Below are positions 23,354 through 35,954 of a DNA stretch of 64,000 bases, piece by piece (the first letter of the stretch is position 1; every line of letters starts with the position of its first letter). The notes beneath the pieces are model-generated. The model searched no databases. It saw only the letters and a list, made by a program, of their open reading frames with translations, and was not told the DNA's origin. The DNA lies in NCBI GenBank assembly GCA_025617375.2, contig JAMYGW020000001.1, forward strand, positions 868,001 through 932,000, read 5' to 3'. The translations under genes were made by a program, and so were the position numbers. Origin of the DNA: Acarospora socialis. Lineage: Eukaryota > Ascomycota > Lecanoromycetes > Acarosporales > Acarosporaceae.

Positions 23354-23764
23354 TAGAAGACACCTTGGTTGCATCTTCGTAACTCATTCCTAGCTGTGTG
23401 ATGACCCATTTTGGTTGTTTGCGAAAATACAATTAATTATCACTAAAACATTTTATACGTATTTTAAGCATCCCTAGTATGAAGAGCTGCATAAGGTTAC
23501 ACAAATCAGTGACTTCCATCAATCACTCACTCACTCCAACAAAGTCTTACTCCGCCAGCTGCTGTGTTCATTACAGCAAGCTAACAATCACTCGTTTGGT
23601 ACATGTTTTAATCAAGCTCTGATTGTTACTATTCGTTTGAGCTGTTACTGAGTTACCTCAGATGGTCCCTGTCAGCCTTACGAGAGATCCAGGAGACTCA
23701 GCTACGTGCTCATCTCCATACAACTTCCGTTTCCTCCCAATGAACCGGCATCTATCTGCTCACG

Positions 23765-26700
23765 ATGCCGTGGAGAGGCCTTCGCCCGAATCAGTCGAGC
23801 CATCCAGACCTGCGTCGATACAGCAACATCGAGCCCAGCGAGCGTCTCCCATCGGAATCAGCAGACCATGGGCCTATGCCAAAGGGAACAGAATCTAGGC
23901 GCTCTTTTGCAATTGGGACATCGCCAAGTCCTGATGTTCTTGACGTACAAGAACAGTCGCCTAAACACCGGCGATTTAGCTTGTTGAGGTTCCACAATGC
24001 ATCAGATCCACAGCTATCAGCGACATCGAAAGCACATGCTTCGGGTACGGCACTAATGTCTAACCTTCCTCCAAGTATGTAGCACACCGTTATGCGTACC
24101 CTATTGTTACTATCTGCGAGAACGGAGCTGACTGTGAATCTTTTCGGAACAGCTCCGGCCATAATTACCACAGCACCCACTATGGACAATATGGATCGCT
24201 CACATAAGAAAAGACCATTGTTTGCTCTTCCTCGCCGACAAAAAGACTCATTCGCCGGCAACAGCCCGAGACCTAAGCCTTCTAGGAAATCAATTTCTGA
24301 ACGGAAGTCGATGTCGGAGAGTGGATCATTAGCTCCAAATCAAGGATTGGGAGCATCCCGTGTGACCTTCGAAGGAGCGCAAAGGCACCCGCAGGGCGCA
24401 CCTCCCGCGTACGGAGATCATACAAACTCGTCCCTCGCTCTACCTATATCAAGGCTTTCGGAGTCGTCGCGATCCGATGGTAGCTCAGGAGATCAGGTAG
24501 CCTATGCTTCGACGACCACAACACATACGATCTCCACCACCACCACATTCTTCCGCCTACCACACAGGAAGAAGAACAAAGGACCTCTCTTTCCCCTGCC
24601 AGTCAAGATCCCGCCGCCGGATCCCTCAGCTTTATCTGCTACTAGCTCTCGTGTGTCGACCAGCGCTAGAACATCGGCATCTCCCACGCGATCTCCTGCT
24701 GCTTCCGCTCCTCTCGACTCTCCAGAGATTCGGCCGTTCCAGGATGGCCAAAACATGTATGGGCTTCCATCACCATTGCCATCACCGTCGCGTTCTGCGC
24801 TTGCAATCTCGTCGTTGAAACTTGCCGGCCCGGGAAGCCCTATACTTCGGACCGACTCCACAGCGTCCGCGCGATCCACCGCATCATCACCTACCTTGGC
24901 TCCTCCTATGCCGCTAGGTATAAGAGGAAGGTCTTCGACAATGGGCTCATTGACAAAGGTTCTTGACGAGGCTGCACTTCCCACTCCTCCCTTACAACCT
25001 CCTGGTCAACAGTCCGGTCGAACCTCTACTTCGACAACGGGCCGCAGTAGTCTTGGTGGTCTTTTCAATCTCAATCGTCTGCGTCACAACTCTGAGCCTG
25101 CATTTCCAAGATATGGATCACCTGCGCTTGGGATTTCGGGAACACCAAGATCGAGTGCCTCCAAGGATGTTCCTCTCAGCTACGAGCCAGAACCTCTCGT
25201 ATTACCGGAGCGAGAAGAGGGTGACACACCTGCAAAATACCTGGTTCGCCTCGAGGAGGCTGTGAGTCGTGGCGCTGTCGCAAGTGTTCTTTCTAGATCA
25301 GGAGATGATTTCTCACTAGCAGTTCTTCGAAGCTACATGCGGGGATTCCCCTTCTTCGGTGACCCAATCGATATGGCTATTAGAAAGCTACTGATGGAGG
25401 TTGAGTTACCGAAGGAGACACAGCAGATTGACCGAGTGCTACAAGGGTTTGCCAATCGGTACCATGAATGTAATCCCGGCATTTATGTGTCATCCGACCA
25501 GGCTTACTACATAGCATTCTCCATTCTGATTCTTCATACCGACGTATTCAATAAGAACAACAAGCATAAAATGCAGAAGTCGGATTATATCAGAAATACG
25601 AAAGACGAAGGCATTGCCGACGAGATCTTGGAGTGCTTCTACGATAATATCTCTTACACACCGTTCATACATGTGGAAGATGACTTTGATATCAACGGAG
25701 AGCGCCTTATTCCTCAAAAGTCTCGCAAGACCTTGTTCAAAGGAGCCAACGGTGACTCTCTCAAGAGAGCCTCCAAAGAGCAAGTTGATCCGTATAACCT
25801 AATCTTGGAGAACCGCTTGGAAGTCCTACGACCTACCCTGAAGGACGTTATGAATCTGGAAGATCCATACAACTATCTCGGAACCGCCGAATCTCTGGAT
25901 CTTGCGAACCTTCACAAGACTTTTTTCAAATCTGGAGTGCTCCAGATCGTATCCTCTAGGTCAAGGCCTGAAGCTTTCATGTCCCAAGCTACTATCACGA
26001 ACCCTGCAGAGGCGCATCCTGGGCTGGTAGACATCAAGGTCACCAAAGTCGGAATTCTATTGCGTAAAGACGCAAAGAAAAAGAAGGGTCGATCCCCGTG
26101 GCAGGAATGGGGTGCGATTCTTACAGGCTCGCAGTTATACTTCTTTCGGAACACTGCATGGGTCAAGAATCTCGTTCATCAGTACGACAGTCATCATAAG
26201 CAGGAGCATGCTGGCATCCCTGTGACATTCAAGCCGCCACTCGAACAGTTCAAGCCCGATGCTTTGATGTCGACAGATGATGCGGTGGGGTTGGTGGATT
26301 CCAGCTACAAGAAACATAAGCACGCCTTCATATTTGTGCGAAACGGTGGCTTTGAGGAAACCTTCTTAGCCGAAAGCGAGAGCGAAATGAATGACTGGCT
26401 AGCGAAGCTGAACTATGCGGCCGCTTTCCGTACCGCCGGTGTTCGGATGAGAGGAGTCGTTGGAGGTAATTACGAAGGTCAACGAAGCAGAGGTGTGAGA
26501 CGGATGGACACAAGCACCTCTGCCAGATCGATACAAACTCCAACAGGCGAGGTCTCTTTTCAAAGCGGGCAGATCGATCGTCAGCTTGCACAACAGATAC
26601 TGGCGGCGAGGAGGCAAATCATGGCTCGCAAGATTGAGGAAGCTGACGAGAAGTTATCAGCGGCGCGGAAACAGCTTGAGAATCAATTGAGGAACGCGAG

Positions 26701-28018
26701 ACACCTACAAATTCTGTCTCCGATCCAGGCCAAAACACGAGAGCAAGTTATACTTGCGGCCGGTCGTATGAATGCCAAGCTAAAGTGGGTAAGAATGGAA
26801 ATCTGGCGCTTGAGGTGTCACAAGGACATCTTAACATTGGATTTAGATGAAGAGGCGATATCTCTTACTGAGCGTGAAGTCCGCAATCAAAAGCTTGCGG
26901 GTGTGGGATCGCTGGCAAATGTACAGCCGGAGGCAGACAACGGTGTCCTCCACAGTGACGGAGAGACGCCCTTCAATATGGGAGACATCTTTCAGACGCC
27001 CTCAGATATCTCCCAGCAATCCACCAATCACCAAGCGCAGGGTTCATGGCAATTGCCTCCAATATCTTTCGAAGGAGCTCCAACTCGCCGAGGTTCGGGA
27101 TCCAGCGTCCCCACGGCTAGAAATACTCAGCATAGCTTGACGCACCAATCGTCCGCTTTAAGTGTCCCTGGAGGAGTCGAACAGACAAGCATAAAAGAAA
27201 CCGCCTCTCGGTTGGCTACCCCAACGCCAAGTGTAGACGACGAAGAGAGAGAAATACTCAAAGAAGCAGGTCTCGTGGGACCCGATGGCACAATGCCTGA
27301 CGGAAAGCGTCCTAACACGGCCAGTGACTCGGAGAAGGATCGAGGCAAACGTAAATCTCCGGAGCCAGACTTTATTGAAGGACGGGCCAAAGTACGACGT
27401 AGCTTGCACCGTACGCTACGAGAAGCACATGTTCCGACACATCATCGCAGTAAGAAAGGCAAAGACTCGGCTACGAGTGCTAGCATAGTGGATGACAGGG
27501 CGTCGATCAAAGAAAACGAGGGTCTCGCAAGAGGCACAGGGAGCTTCGTTGTTCATGGCAAAAAGGCATCAGTTATAACCTTTGGGTCGGAGTGGCAGAA
27601 TATGTCGCCTGAGGAACGGCTAAAGCTGCGGAAGCAGGCCCAGAGCGATGACAATAAATCTTCTGTCCGGACAGCTACCGAGGATGACAGGGAATCGTTC
27701 GTTTCGGCGTCCATGGCTGGAGCCAGACCAATATCGGTACGGAGTGGCAGTACAGCAACGGCAAGGAGCCTGAGACGTGAGAACATCACCCGGGGCAGTG
27801 CGGTCGACAATAGCAATACCAACTCTAGTGATGCCGGAGACTTCAAGTGGGCCGAGATGGAAGCAATTGAAAGCCCAACAAGCCAAGAAGGAGATGAAGC
27901 CCTGGGCCGGAGATTCGCTGACTCGAGTGAATCGACTTCAGCGGACGAGTTTCACGAGGCCATAGATTTCCACGATGGGGAATTGCATAGCTTGCCATCT
28001 CAAGCTGTTTCGGCGTAG
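23765..28018 (+). CDS. SYT1: Arf guanine-nucleotide exchange factor with Sec7 and PH domains (SYT1-like)
   Basis: Peripheral Golgi/endosomal exchange factor that activates Arf GTPases. Exon 1 (23765-24074) and exon 2 (24153-28018), joined across a 78-nt intron, give about 1,391 aa. The join restores the sequence NLPP-T-PAIITTAPTMD, a conserved stretch; the ATG at 24092 lies inside the intron and would drop exon 1. The N-terminal 450 residues are Ser/Pro-rich. The Sec7 domain spans roughly 450-620, with the FPFFGDPIDMAIRKLL helix, the catalytic Glu in ELPKETQQIDRVLQGF, and SILILHTDVFNKN. A PH domain follows at about 730-860 (VGILLRK to WLAKLNYAAAFR), then a predicted coiled coil near 915-1005 and a disordered tail. 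The order Sec7-PH-coil fits fungal Syt1-type proteins rather than the large Sec7p. The symbol is by domain architecture, so moderately certain. Confidence 0.88.
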
Positions 28019-28533
28019 GACGGGCAGCCCCATGACTTTCTGGTTCAGCCCTTTGCTCTACACATTTCCTACAGCTTGGCGTGGCGCTATTCAGGATCTC
28101 CGGCGTTTTCTTTACTCATGTTAGCCAGATATCGGGCTCTGTGGAGTTTGCATTCTCAAGGACATCTTCTTGGTTTTGGAGGCGTAACCCACGTTGGCTG
28201 TTAGCAGAAAGCGCTGCGGGCATTTGCGGCGGTATTGCCTTGCTGATCAAAGGCTGCCCCATTACCCCCATCTCCTTTATTAGGTATTTGCCGGGCGTTT
28301 GAGCTGGCATCGCTCATATAAAGTTCTTTGGCTTCGTTGCGTAGGGCGTTAGTCCTGAATTAGGGACTAAGTTAAACGCAGATGGCACTACCCTAGAATA
28401 TCTTGTTTCTCATAAACACGGACGAAGACTTATGTGCATACAGGTCAATTTTTATATACAAATTCCATAGCCCCGTAATATGTTGTCATCACTTGAAGAA
28501 GATCCAGAGGTCTTTGCTTCTAACTCCCCACTC
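28019..28533. other. Convergent intergenic region
   Basis: This separates the 3' ends of the Arf-GEF and THI6 genes. It contains only short frames without similarity; presumably the 3' untranslated regions of both. Confidence 0.5.
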
Positions 28534-30453
28534 TCATACATCCATATCCTTCACTCGCGCGGCCGACAACCAGCCATTCTTTCCCTGAGCCGCTTGCCGA
28601 GAGATCTCGTACAACTCGTCGAGGAAAGCAGGCACAAAGGTGCCGGGGCCTTTGACATCGTCCCTCAACGCCGCATGCTGCGCCGCAATCTCATACATTA
28701 GTATACCTGCCAACGCCGCCAGGAGCTTGTCCTCGCGGTGCACGGCCAGAAACGCGGCGATTATCGTGCCCAGCGTACAGCCACTTCCGGTGATCCGCCC
28801 GAGATACCTAACCCAACAGATTAGCATCTCAAAACCGGGGAGTAATATTTTGCCTTCGCTGAGTTTCGGGGCATCGGGCGGAGCTCACTCATGCCCATTA
28901 CTAATCGCATACGTCCTCTCGCCATCGCTCAAATAATCCACCACGCCACTCATCAGCACGACATTCCTCTCTCTCGCCGCCAGCCGCTTCACCAACCGCG
29001 CCCTATCCGTCTCGGACAACGTGCTGGACCCGCTGTCGACCCCGCGCTGCTGCACGCCGCTCTCGCCCGCGATTGTCTTGATCTCGCCCTCGTTGCCCTT
29101 GATGACGTCGAAGTAGCCGCCGGCCATGAGCGTCTTGACGGCGTCTCGGCGCAGCTGCGTCGCGCCCGCCCCGACGGGATCGAGGAGCACGGGCCCGCCG
29201 CGCGCGTTGTAGGCGCGGAGCGCTTCCGTGTAGTTCGTCAGGCCGTCGGGCGTCACGGTGCCCATGTTGATGACGAGGGCGCCATCGAGGGCGGCGAGGT
29301 CGCGGGCTTCGGCGCCGTAATTGGCCATTATGGGACTCGCGCCGCTGGAGGGGAGAGGGGCGTTGTTAGTAACGAGTAAAAATTTCTGTGTGGGGAAGAG
29401 GTTGGGTGTGCATACATGCAGAGGGCGACGTTGGCGGCGAAGTTTTGCACCACGAGGTTGGTCATGTTGTGGCAGAGGGGCGTTTCTCGGCCGAGCTTCT
29501 TGACGATTGCCGGGACGGACTCGAGGAGTTGTTGAACTTCTCTGGGCTTCTTCGCGGAACTGGTAAGGGTGCCGAAGGCGGGTGGAGTGCGGATTAGGGT
29601 GCGTAATTCGGAAGCAGCTTGTTTGGGGTCCTGTGCACTTACGATGGCGCTGACGACGGCTACGCCGTCTAGGGCTTTGAAGGTTGCTTTCGTCTGATAT
29701 AAGACTCGCTGTACGTTTGTAGCGTTGATGCCTCCGATGGCCACGGTGGCTACCTTTTCATCCATGGCTGATAGAGCATTGAGGATATCTCGCGTACCGG
29801 CTGTGCCGATGATTGACTTGGTGTTTTCTTTGCTTGTTTAACGGTCAGTGTGTCTGTATAGCACTGTAGTGATCCTAAGTCGGAAAAGAAGAGCATACGT
29901 TGGCGTTGCGAACATTGTACCAATCCCAAGGTAGTTGGCACCTCCTTCCGTTGCTATACGAGCTTCCTGAACCGCGGAAACAGTCACACCGATGATAGCG
30001 TCCGGGCCCAGCAGCTTACGCACGTTGGCAATATCTGCAAAATAGAGGTTCAGTATCATGAAGCCCTAATGCTTGCTGACTATTATAGTTACACACCCAT
30101 GTCGTCCTGCCCAATATGTACCCCCTCAGCGCCCACTGCCAAAGCAACATCAACGCGGTCATTGATCAGCAACGGGACGTTCGCATTCCGTGTCACTTCA
30201 TGAAGTGCCTTTCCTATCCGTACTAGGTCTGCCGTCTCGCTCGTTTTGTCCCGATATTGCACTATAGAGACCCCTGTGCCCTGGTAAGTAAACTTGGCCG
30301 GACCCGGGTGCAGCCCAGAGACGGGAAATGGAAGCAGGTACCTCCTTCGACCGCAGCTCGCACGACCTCCACAAGGTTCCGATCCCCAAGGATGGCGGTC
30401 GTGGAATCGGTAACCAGGTACAGAGAGTAGTCCGCTCTAATGCTTCTTGACAT
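28534..30453 (-). CDS. THI6: Bifunctional thiamine-phosphate synthase / hydroxyethylthiazole kinase
   Basis: Catalyses two late steps of thiamine synthesis: phosphorylation of hydroxyethylthiazole and its condensation with hydroxymethylpyrimidine diphosphate. Six exons (30453-30342, 30273-30097, 30034-29899, 29832-29416, 29344-28889, 28807-28534) give about 523 aa, matching fungal THI6. The N-terminal half is a ThiE barrel: YSLYLVTDS, VSIVQYRDKTSE, PLLINDRVDVA, GVHIGQDDMD, YLGIGTMFATPT, KSIIGTAGT and TVAIGGIN. The C-terminal half is a ThiM-type kinase: CHNMTNLVVQNFAAN, ASPIMANYGAEA, GGPVLLDPVGAGAT, VIKGNEGE and the ATP-site ITGSGCTLGTIIAAF. Introns are 62-81 nt. I checked the upstream and intronic sequence only by eye and saw no obvious TPP riboswitch core; fungal THI genes may carry one, so this remains open. 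Confidence 0.95.
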
Positions 30454-31093
30454 TGTGAATCCTGCAGCTTGCTGTGAGCCTGTCTATTGCCTAACTATTC
30501 GATGTTTTCCCTAACCGAAGACGGATCCTAGAGTGGCATGCACTTTTGATGTTTTCCGGTGTGTACACACGTAGAGTAAACAGATTCAACAAGGGTGCCG
30601 AGACCAGTTATTAATGTTATCGAGCGGGTTTAGGTCAATTCTGCAAAGGCATGAGCTCCAATTGCAGGAAAAGAAGAACTACAATATATGCAATACTTTT
30701 AGACGGAGGACATAGATCAGAAGAGCGTTTGTAGACAAGAAAGGTGTGTTATGGCAGACGACAGTTTCACTGGGCTGACCTATGCTTTGATTAGGGCTGA
30801 TAGCGCTGCATATACACCATGACTATCAAGATATCCCACCTCGTCAACCGATTCCTGTATTGCATATATGTCGAACCTCCTCTTCAGTCTTCAGAAAACT
30901 GATCTGTTGAACCGTTCCAAGTTATTCAATTCCACCAAATTCTCCGTACTTTGTGCCTGATCAGGTACATTATGTAAGCGAGACCATCAAGAATTCTGTG
31001 AACACTTCAAGGGCCGTGCCGCCATCAAAGAAGATAATATTCAGCTTTCTTGACCTTTCACAGTCCTGAGTCCTTTTTCGACCTACGCCCTCC
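30454..31093. other. Divergent intergenic region
   Basis: It lies between the divergently transcribed THI6 and the F-box-like gene, 640 bp with no protein-like frame. Promoters of both genes must lie here; I recognise no specific operator. Confidence 0.5.
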
Positions 31094-32788
31094 ATGGAGC
31101 GTCTTTCGCAAGAATTGATTTTTCGCATAGCTTCGTTCCTAGAGCGTTCAGAGGACCAGTCAGATATTCCACTAGGCTTACGGGAGAAAACGCAGTCTAA
31201 GCTGCCACCCTATGCTACACTGTCGCGCGAGTGGCAGTACGCCATTGAATATCGCACCTTTCGAATTATTCGCCTGAAAAGCCCTGAGCTTCCGTACTTC
31301 TCGCAAGTCCTTACTGGTCATCGGAGAGCTTTCCTCTCATATCTTGCCTACGACGTTGTCCTTCCTGCTTATGGTGAAAAAGAATGTGCTAAGTTTGAAA
31401 CGCAGAAGGACAGGGGGGACAATAGTCGAGCTTTTACTCATGCAATGCATTCATTGTTCCAGGTGTTGAAAAGCTGGGAAGGTGTAACTAGTGAGGAAGA
31501 TCACAGGAAAGATTGTGCGACTGCAATTCAGCCTCGATCCATCCAGCTAGATCTGTCGGATGTGTATTCCCCCATGGACGGGATTCATAGGGGACGAGAA
31601 AAGTTTGAGGAGGACAGAGAGCAGCACGAGCTCGGGAAGCGCCACGACCTCTGGGAACATCGATATGAGCATTCATTTTTACAACTGCTTGAATCTCCAA
31701 GTTTACCAACCCTTTCACAGGTTTTTTCAAGCTTCCGAGTATACGCACATTATCCCCGTCGTGTTGAGCCTCGCTCAGCTGTGTTACTGGCGAGCAAGCT
31801 CAAGAATTTAGAGTGTATAAGTTGGGATCTCAGCGACAATGAAAAGAAAGATCCACACTTGCAGCAGCAGAATCGATATGGTGTGCTTGACAACTAACCT
31901 CAAGACCCACTTGTCCGCTGTTGCAGTATGAATAATCACTAATACGAGCTGGGATTTCGTCCGCATTTAGACTTTGCCCGAGCTCTACTGCTCCTCGCAC
32001 AAGCATCCCTTAAGACATTCTCATTGAGCTTCTATCACGAATCTCCAGGCAACCATCACTTTTCTCCCCCAAGTGCCCTCCTTCCCTCGTCGCCCTCAAC
32101 CGACCATCTCAGCTGCGCTCTGCACACGCTCGCTCAGTCCTCCAAGCTCACCTCCCTCCAACTCGGAGGTCCCATCGTCATCTCGCCAGAGCTGTACTGG
32201 CCCGCAGACAGCTCAACCCCGCTATCCTGGCCCAACCTCCGCCATTTCCACGTCGAGTTCGACATGACAACTCCAGACGGCGACTGGTACTTCACCCGCG
32301 ACCCCACCAAGCCCGAAGATGACGATGACAGCGACAATGACGATGACGTCGAAGGCGAAGCCGAGGCCGCAGCCGATTCTTCCAGCGAAGACGACACTTC
32401 CACTACCTCCTCGGACTCCTTCCGCCCCGACTCCTTCAATGAAAGGAAAGAAGCTCGCGCCGTCGGCGACTTCCCTATCCGCGTGCTCCGCACCCTCCCC
32501 TCCGACTCCAAAATTAACCCCCTTCTGCTAGCCATGGCGCGCGCCGCCGGCCATATGCCCCAGCTGCAGAGCATGTCCCTCGTATCCAACATGCTAGGTG
32601 CTGACGGAGCCGGGTTTGGAATTTACTACCATGCACCCGGACAGCGAAGCAATTTAGATTCCGAACCCGGGGATGGGGAGAAGGCGAGGCTTTACTGGGC
32701 GGTTGGAAAGTGGAGGCCCGAAGAGGAGGCTTTGAGGATTTGGAGGGCGGGGAGGGAGGAGATGAAGGTTAAGTTCTTTGAGTGGTAG
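31094..32788 (+). CDS. F-box-like fungal protein of unknown target
   Basis: Exons 31094-31880 and 31971-32788, joined across a 90-nt intron, give about 534 aa. The N-terminus, MERLSQELIFRIASFLER, has the shape of an F-box (L-P/S-x-E-L-I-x-x-I-x-x-x-L), and SREWQYAIEYRTFRIIRLKS is the usual continuation in ascomycete F-box-like proteins. The middle and C-terminal halves resemble irregular leucine-rich segments (KLTSLQLGGPIVISPELYW, WPNLRHFHVEF) interrupted by a strongly acidic Asp/Glu/Ser tract near residues 365-405. The last 60 residues (YWAVGKWRPEEEALRIWR) resemble the end of the same family. It may be a substrate adaptor of an SCF ubiquitin ligase, but no Skp1 contact can be proven by eye. 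Flanks: THI6 upstream, divergent; a decayed gene downstream. Confidence 0.75.
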
Positions 32789-33009
32789 GGGTGAGCAAAG
32801 CTGAAATATCTTGGAAAGGTGTGGATATGGGAGAAATCGCATTGAGAAGTGAATTGGAGTAGTAAGGAGTCCTGATTTGGCATCGCTTACATGAGGAGAT
32901 GAAGGCGTTACAGCGGGCTTGGGTAACAAATATGAGATCCTAGTCAACTATTTGTAAGTTGACCAATTTATAAATACTATATCTAGCTTCCAGCCTTTGA
33001 CCACCGCCC

Positions 33010-33654
33010 CACAGCTACCAATTCCCTGGGAGTGACAGCGATTACAATGCAGAATCCGTACTCCTCGACTCAGGTGTTAACGCAGCGAAAGGAGGAGGTC
33101 ACAGATGTGGGGGCAAAACCGCCATCAACTCCGACGAAACAATGACAGACTACGAGCAACAACAGCCAGACAGAGCAGTCAAGAACATCAAAGACGTGCT
33201 TTCCGCGTACAAGTACCACCAAATCCAAGCCGTCAACGACATTCTGGTCAAACAAGTCAATCGTGTTGGAGCAATGTTCGGCCTCATGGAGAACGATTAT
33301 CTCGCGAACAATCACCCTGGGTACGAGAAGATCGGGCTCCAAACCCTGTGGACCTCGTAGATCAAGGGCCGGACCGACCGCGCGAGAATTAGGGCGGAGA
33401 CGTACATGAAAGATGGTGTCAAGAGGCTTCATAATGGATACGGTTCGGACTACAACCGGCAGTTTACGAACCCGGTTCTCCTGGCCAAAATTGATAGCCT
33501 GACGACTGCGGTCAATGGCCAGCAGGGCTGGGCCAATCCGTTTCGAGGAAGTGATAATACTAGGTTTGAGGATTGGTCTTTTGATAGACTGTGTCTCGAG
33601 TTCTCTGCATCTTGCACCAGTGTAAAGCTATTAAAGGGTTTGTACCATCGATAA
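33010..33654 (+). pseudogene. Remnant of an unrecognised gene with an in-frame stop
   Basis: One plus-strand frame stays protein-like from about 33,010 to the stop at 33,654, except for a TAG at 33,358-33,360. Pieces before the stop include SGVNAAKGGGHRCGGKTA, VKNIKDVLSAYKYHQIQ and AGAMFGL-like VGAMFGLMENDYLAN; after it come IKGRTDRARIRAETYMKD and VNGQQGWANPFRGS. The TAG sits where a Trp codon (TGG) would read naturally, and a 36-nt intron across it would be too short. A possible acceptor lies just before 33,010, but no first exon with a start or signal peptide is apparent upstream. I do not recognise the family. Alternatives are a recent pseudogene, a stop read through, or a sequencing error. 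Confidence 0.5.
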
Positions 33655-34488
33655 TAACGTTCCTGTCAATGTCCGCTAGAATAGCACCGCATTCTAATGT
33701 TGATTAGTTTCCTTTCGCAGAATTTATAGTACTGTCTAGATGAACTTTATCAATAGGTGGTCAGAGTAGTCATATCATTACATACAACTACATACATAGC
33801 ACACCCTTCTTCAAAAGACTTCAGCATGTTCATCTTATAAGAAGGATTGATTGCTATGTCAATAAAAAGTTTCTGGTTACAATGTGTGAAGATATCTGCC
33901 CTGTTTACTATTGAGATTTTATATACATTGATGTGATATTGATCATGTTATGTAATCAAGGATCCACGGGCCCGGCCTAACGCCGAAGAAGCTTTTTCGC
34001 ATCCACATCCTTTATTCATCTTCTGCCTACTTTTCCTTCTTCGAAACTTCCATACCTTAACATCCGTCTTACCAGACAACGGTACCGTAAGCATCTACAA
34101 GCAGGACAACGCGCAGTATCTAGACCGGTCATCAGATCGTTCACGGTTCTTCCACGGGAGGTTCCTTTTAACCACTACACCAAAAGCCAAAGACAGTTCT
34201 ATCGACAGACTGCGGTTTATGTATTCGCCCCACGTCTACGCCTTCGAACACCATCCGCCGCTCAAGCTGCAAACATTTCGCATATCGCGGAAACCTTGTA
34301 GTAATCACTCAAGGTCCAAGGGCTAATCCCAGCAAGCTTCAGCTTTTCCTTCTGCCTCTAGTCTTCCGGCAACAGCTGGAGATCCCCGCATGTCTTTTTC
34401 CGCTTCGTTCAGCAGCTTTCAGGTCCCTCCAGAGCCCTGTTCCGTCGCGCTTCTCGCCTTAAACTAGCTATTGTTTACTACCGCCATT
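33655..34488. other. Intergenic region upstream of TIF5
   Basis: An AT-rich left half (33,680-33,960) gives way to a pyrimidine-rich right half that probably includes the promoter and 5' leader of TIF5. No gene is seen. Confidence 0.5.
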
Positions 34489-35954
34489 ATGGCTACCGTC
34501 AATATCCGCCGGGTATGGTTTGGCTTCGTTTTTAGTGGTGTACGTATAGACACTGACAATCTACAGGATGTCTCCGATCCCTTCTATCGCTACAAGATGG
34601 AACGTCTTCAGTCCAAAATAGAAGGGAAAGGGAATGGTATCAAGACGGTCATAGCAAATCTTAGCAGCGTCTCCCACTCTTTGAGCCGGCCCCCGTCCTG
34701 TAAGTTTCCGGATGGTCGACTCGTGGCTACGCAAGCACATGACTAACGGGTGTCCTTGCGCAGATGTCATCAAGTACTTTGGTTTCGAGCTAGGCGCTCA
34801 AACTAACACCAACCCCTCGGACGACCGCTGGATTATCAACGGTGCGCATGAGGCGTCCAAATTACAAGATTATCTAGATGGCTTCATCAGCAAATTTGTT
34901 CTCTGCAAGAAGTGCAAGAATCCCGAAACCGACGTGGTGATCAAGGATGGCCGCATCCTCCTTGATTGCAAGGCTTGTGGTCAGCGCACCGACGTCGACC
35001 TACGCTTGAAGCTCAGCGGCTTCATCCTGAAAACCCAAACCAAAAAGGGGAAGAAGGACAAAGCGAGCAAGAAAGCTCGTCGGGCCGAGAAGAAAGAGAA
35101 CGGTGATGCTGAAGAGAATGGCAACGGCCACGGCGGTAGTCCTGGAGACAGCAACTCGGACAACGCTGATGCCGAGAATGGCGACGTCGATGTTGGGGCT
35201 GGAAGCGATGACGAGCTCACGCGTCGTATCAATGCCGAGGCCAAGGAAATCGACCATCCCACCGATGCGAATAATGACGAGTGGGCCGTGGACGTCTCGG
35301 AGGCAGCTGTAAAGGCTCGCGCCAAAGAACTACCAGACGACCTCAAGCGCGCTCTCGTTTTCGAAGATGGCGACGAGGACGGAGAAGGGGAAGGCAATGG
35401 CAACAGCGCCTACGATCAGCTTGGCAGCTGGATCATCAGTTCGGCCGAGGGCAAAGCTGGAGGCGTTTCTGAGCTGGACGATGTTGACATCTACGTCAAG
35501 GCGAAGGAGCTTGGCATCGAGAACAAACACAAGACTCTGACGGTCTTGGCGCAAACCATCTTTGATGACAACATCGTCAAACAGATTCCGAAGCGAGGGT
35601 CCATGTTAAAAAAGGTCAGTGAACTCCACCATCTACTTGGATACAATAACGCAACGTTACTGATCTTTTTAGATGGTCACTTCTGATCGCCATGAAAAAG
35701 CACTTCTGGGTGGCACGGAACGCTTCGTCGGCAAAGAACGTCCCAACCTCATTCCCCAGGTCCCAGCAATTCTGTTGGCTTACTACCAGGAAGACCTCAT
35801 CTCCGAAGACGTCGCCAAGAACTGGGGATCCAAGGCCAGCAAGAAATACGTCGATCTGTCCACCAGCAAGAAGGTCCGCAAGTCGGCCGAGAAGTTCTTG
35901 GAATGGCTCGAAAACGCCGAGAGCGACGAGGATGATGACGAGGACGATGAATAG
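34489..35954 (+). CDS. TIF5: Translation initiation factor eIF5
   Basis: GTPase-activating protein for eIF2 in the 43S/48S pre-initiation complex; cytosolic. Exons 34489-34512, 34567-34699, 34764-35614 and 35673-35954 give about 429 aa, close to yeast and Aspergillus eIF5. The first exon encodes only MATVNIRR, and [20 protein letters not shown] follows, as in the family. The eIF2beta-like region ends in a C4 zinc finger (CKKC then CKACG, about residues 99-126). A Lys-rich and then Asp/Glu-rich linker precedes the C-terminal W2/HEAT domain, which carries [14 protein letters not shown] and ends with the aromatic/acidic box [20 protein letters not shown], the eIF3/eIF2beta contact. Introns are 54, 64 and 58 nt. 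It is convergent with TTI1. Confidence 0.96.

Noticed and set aside
33353-33395. Intron that would remove the in-frame TAG of the gene remnant
   Set aside because: The only GT...AG pair spanning it is 36 nt, too short for a fungal intron, and the residues on both sides read as continuous protein.
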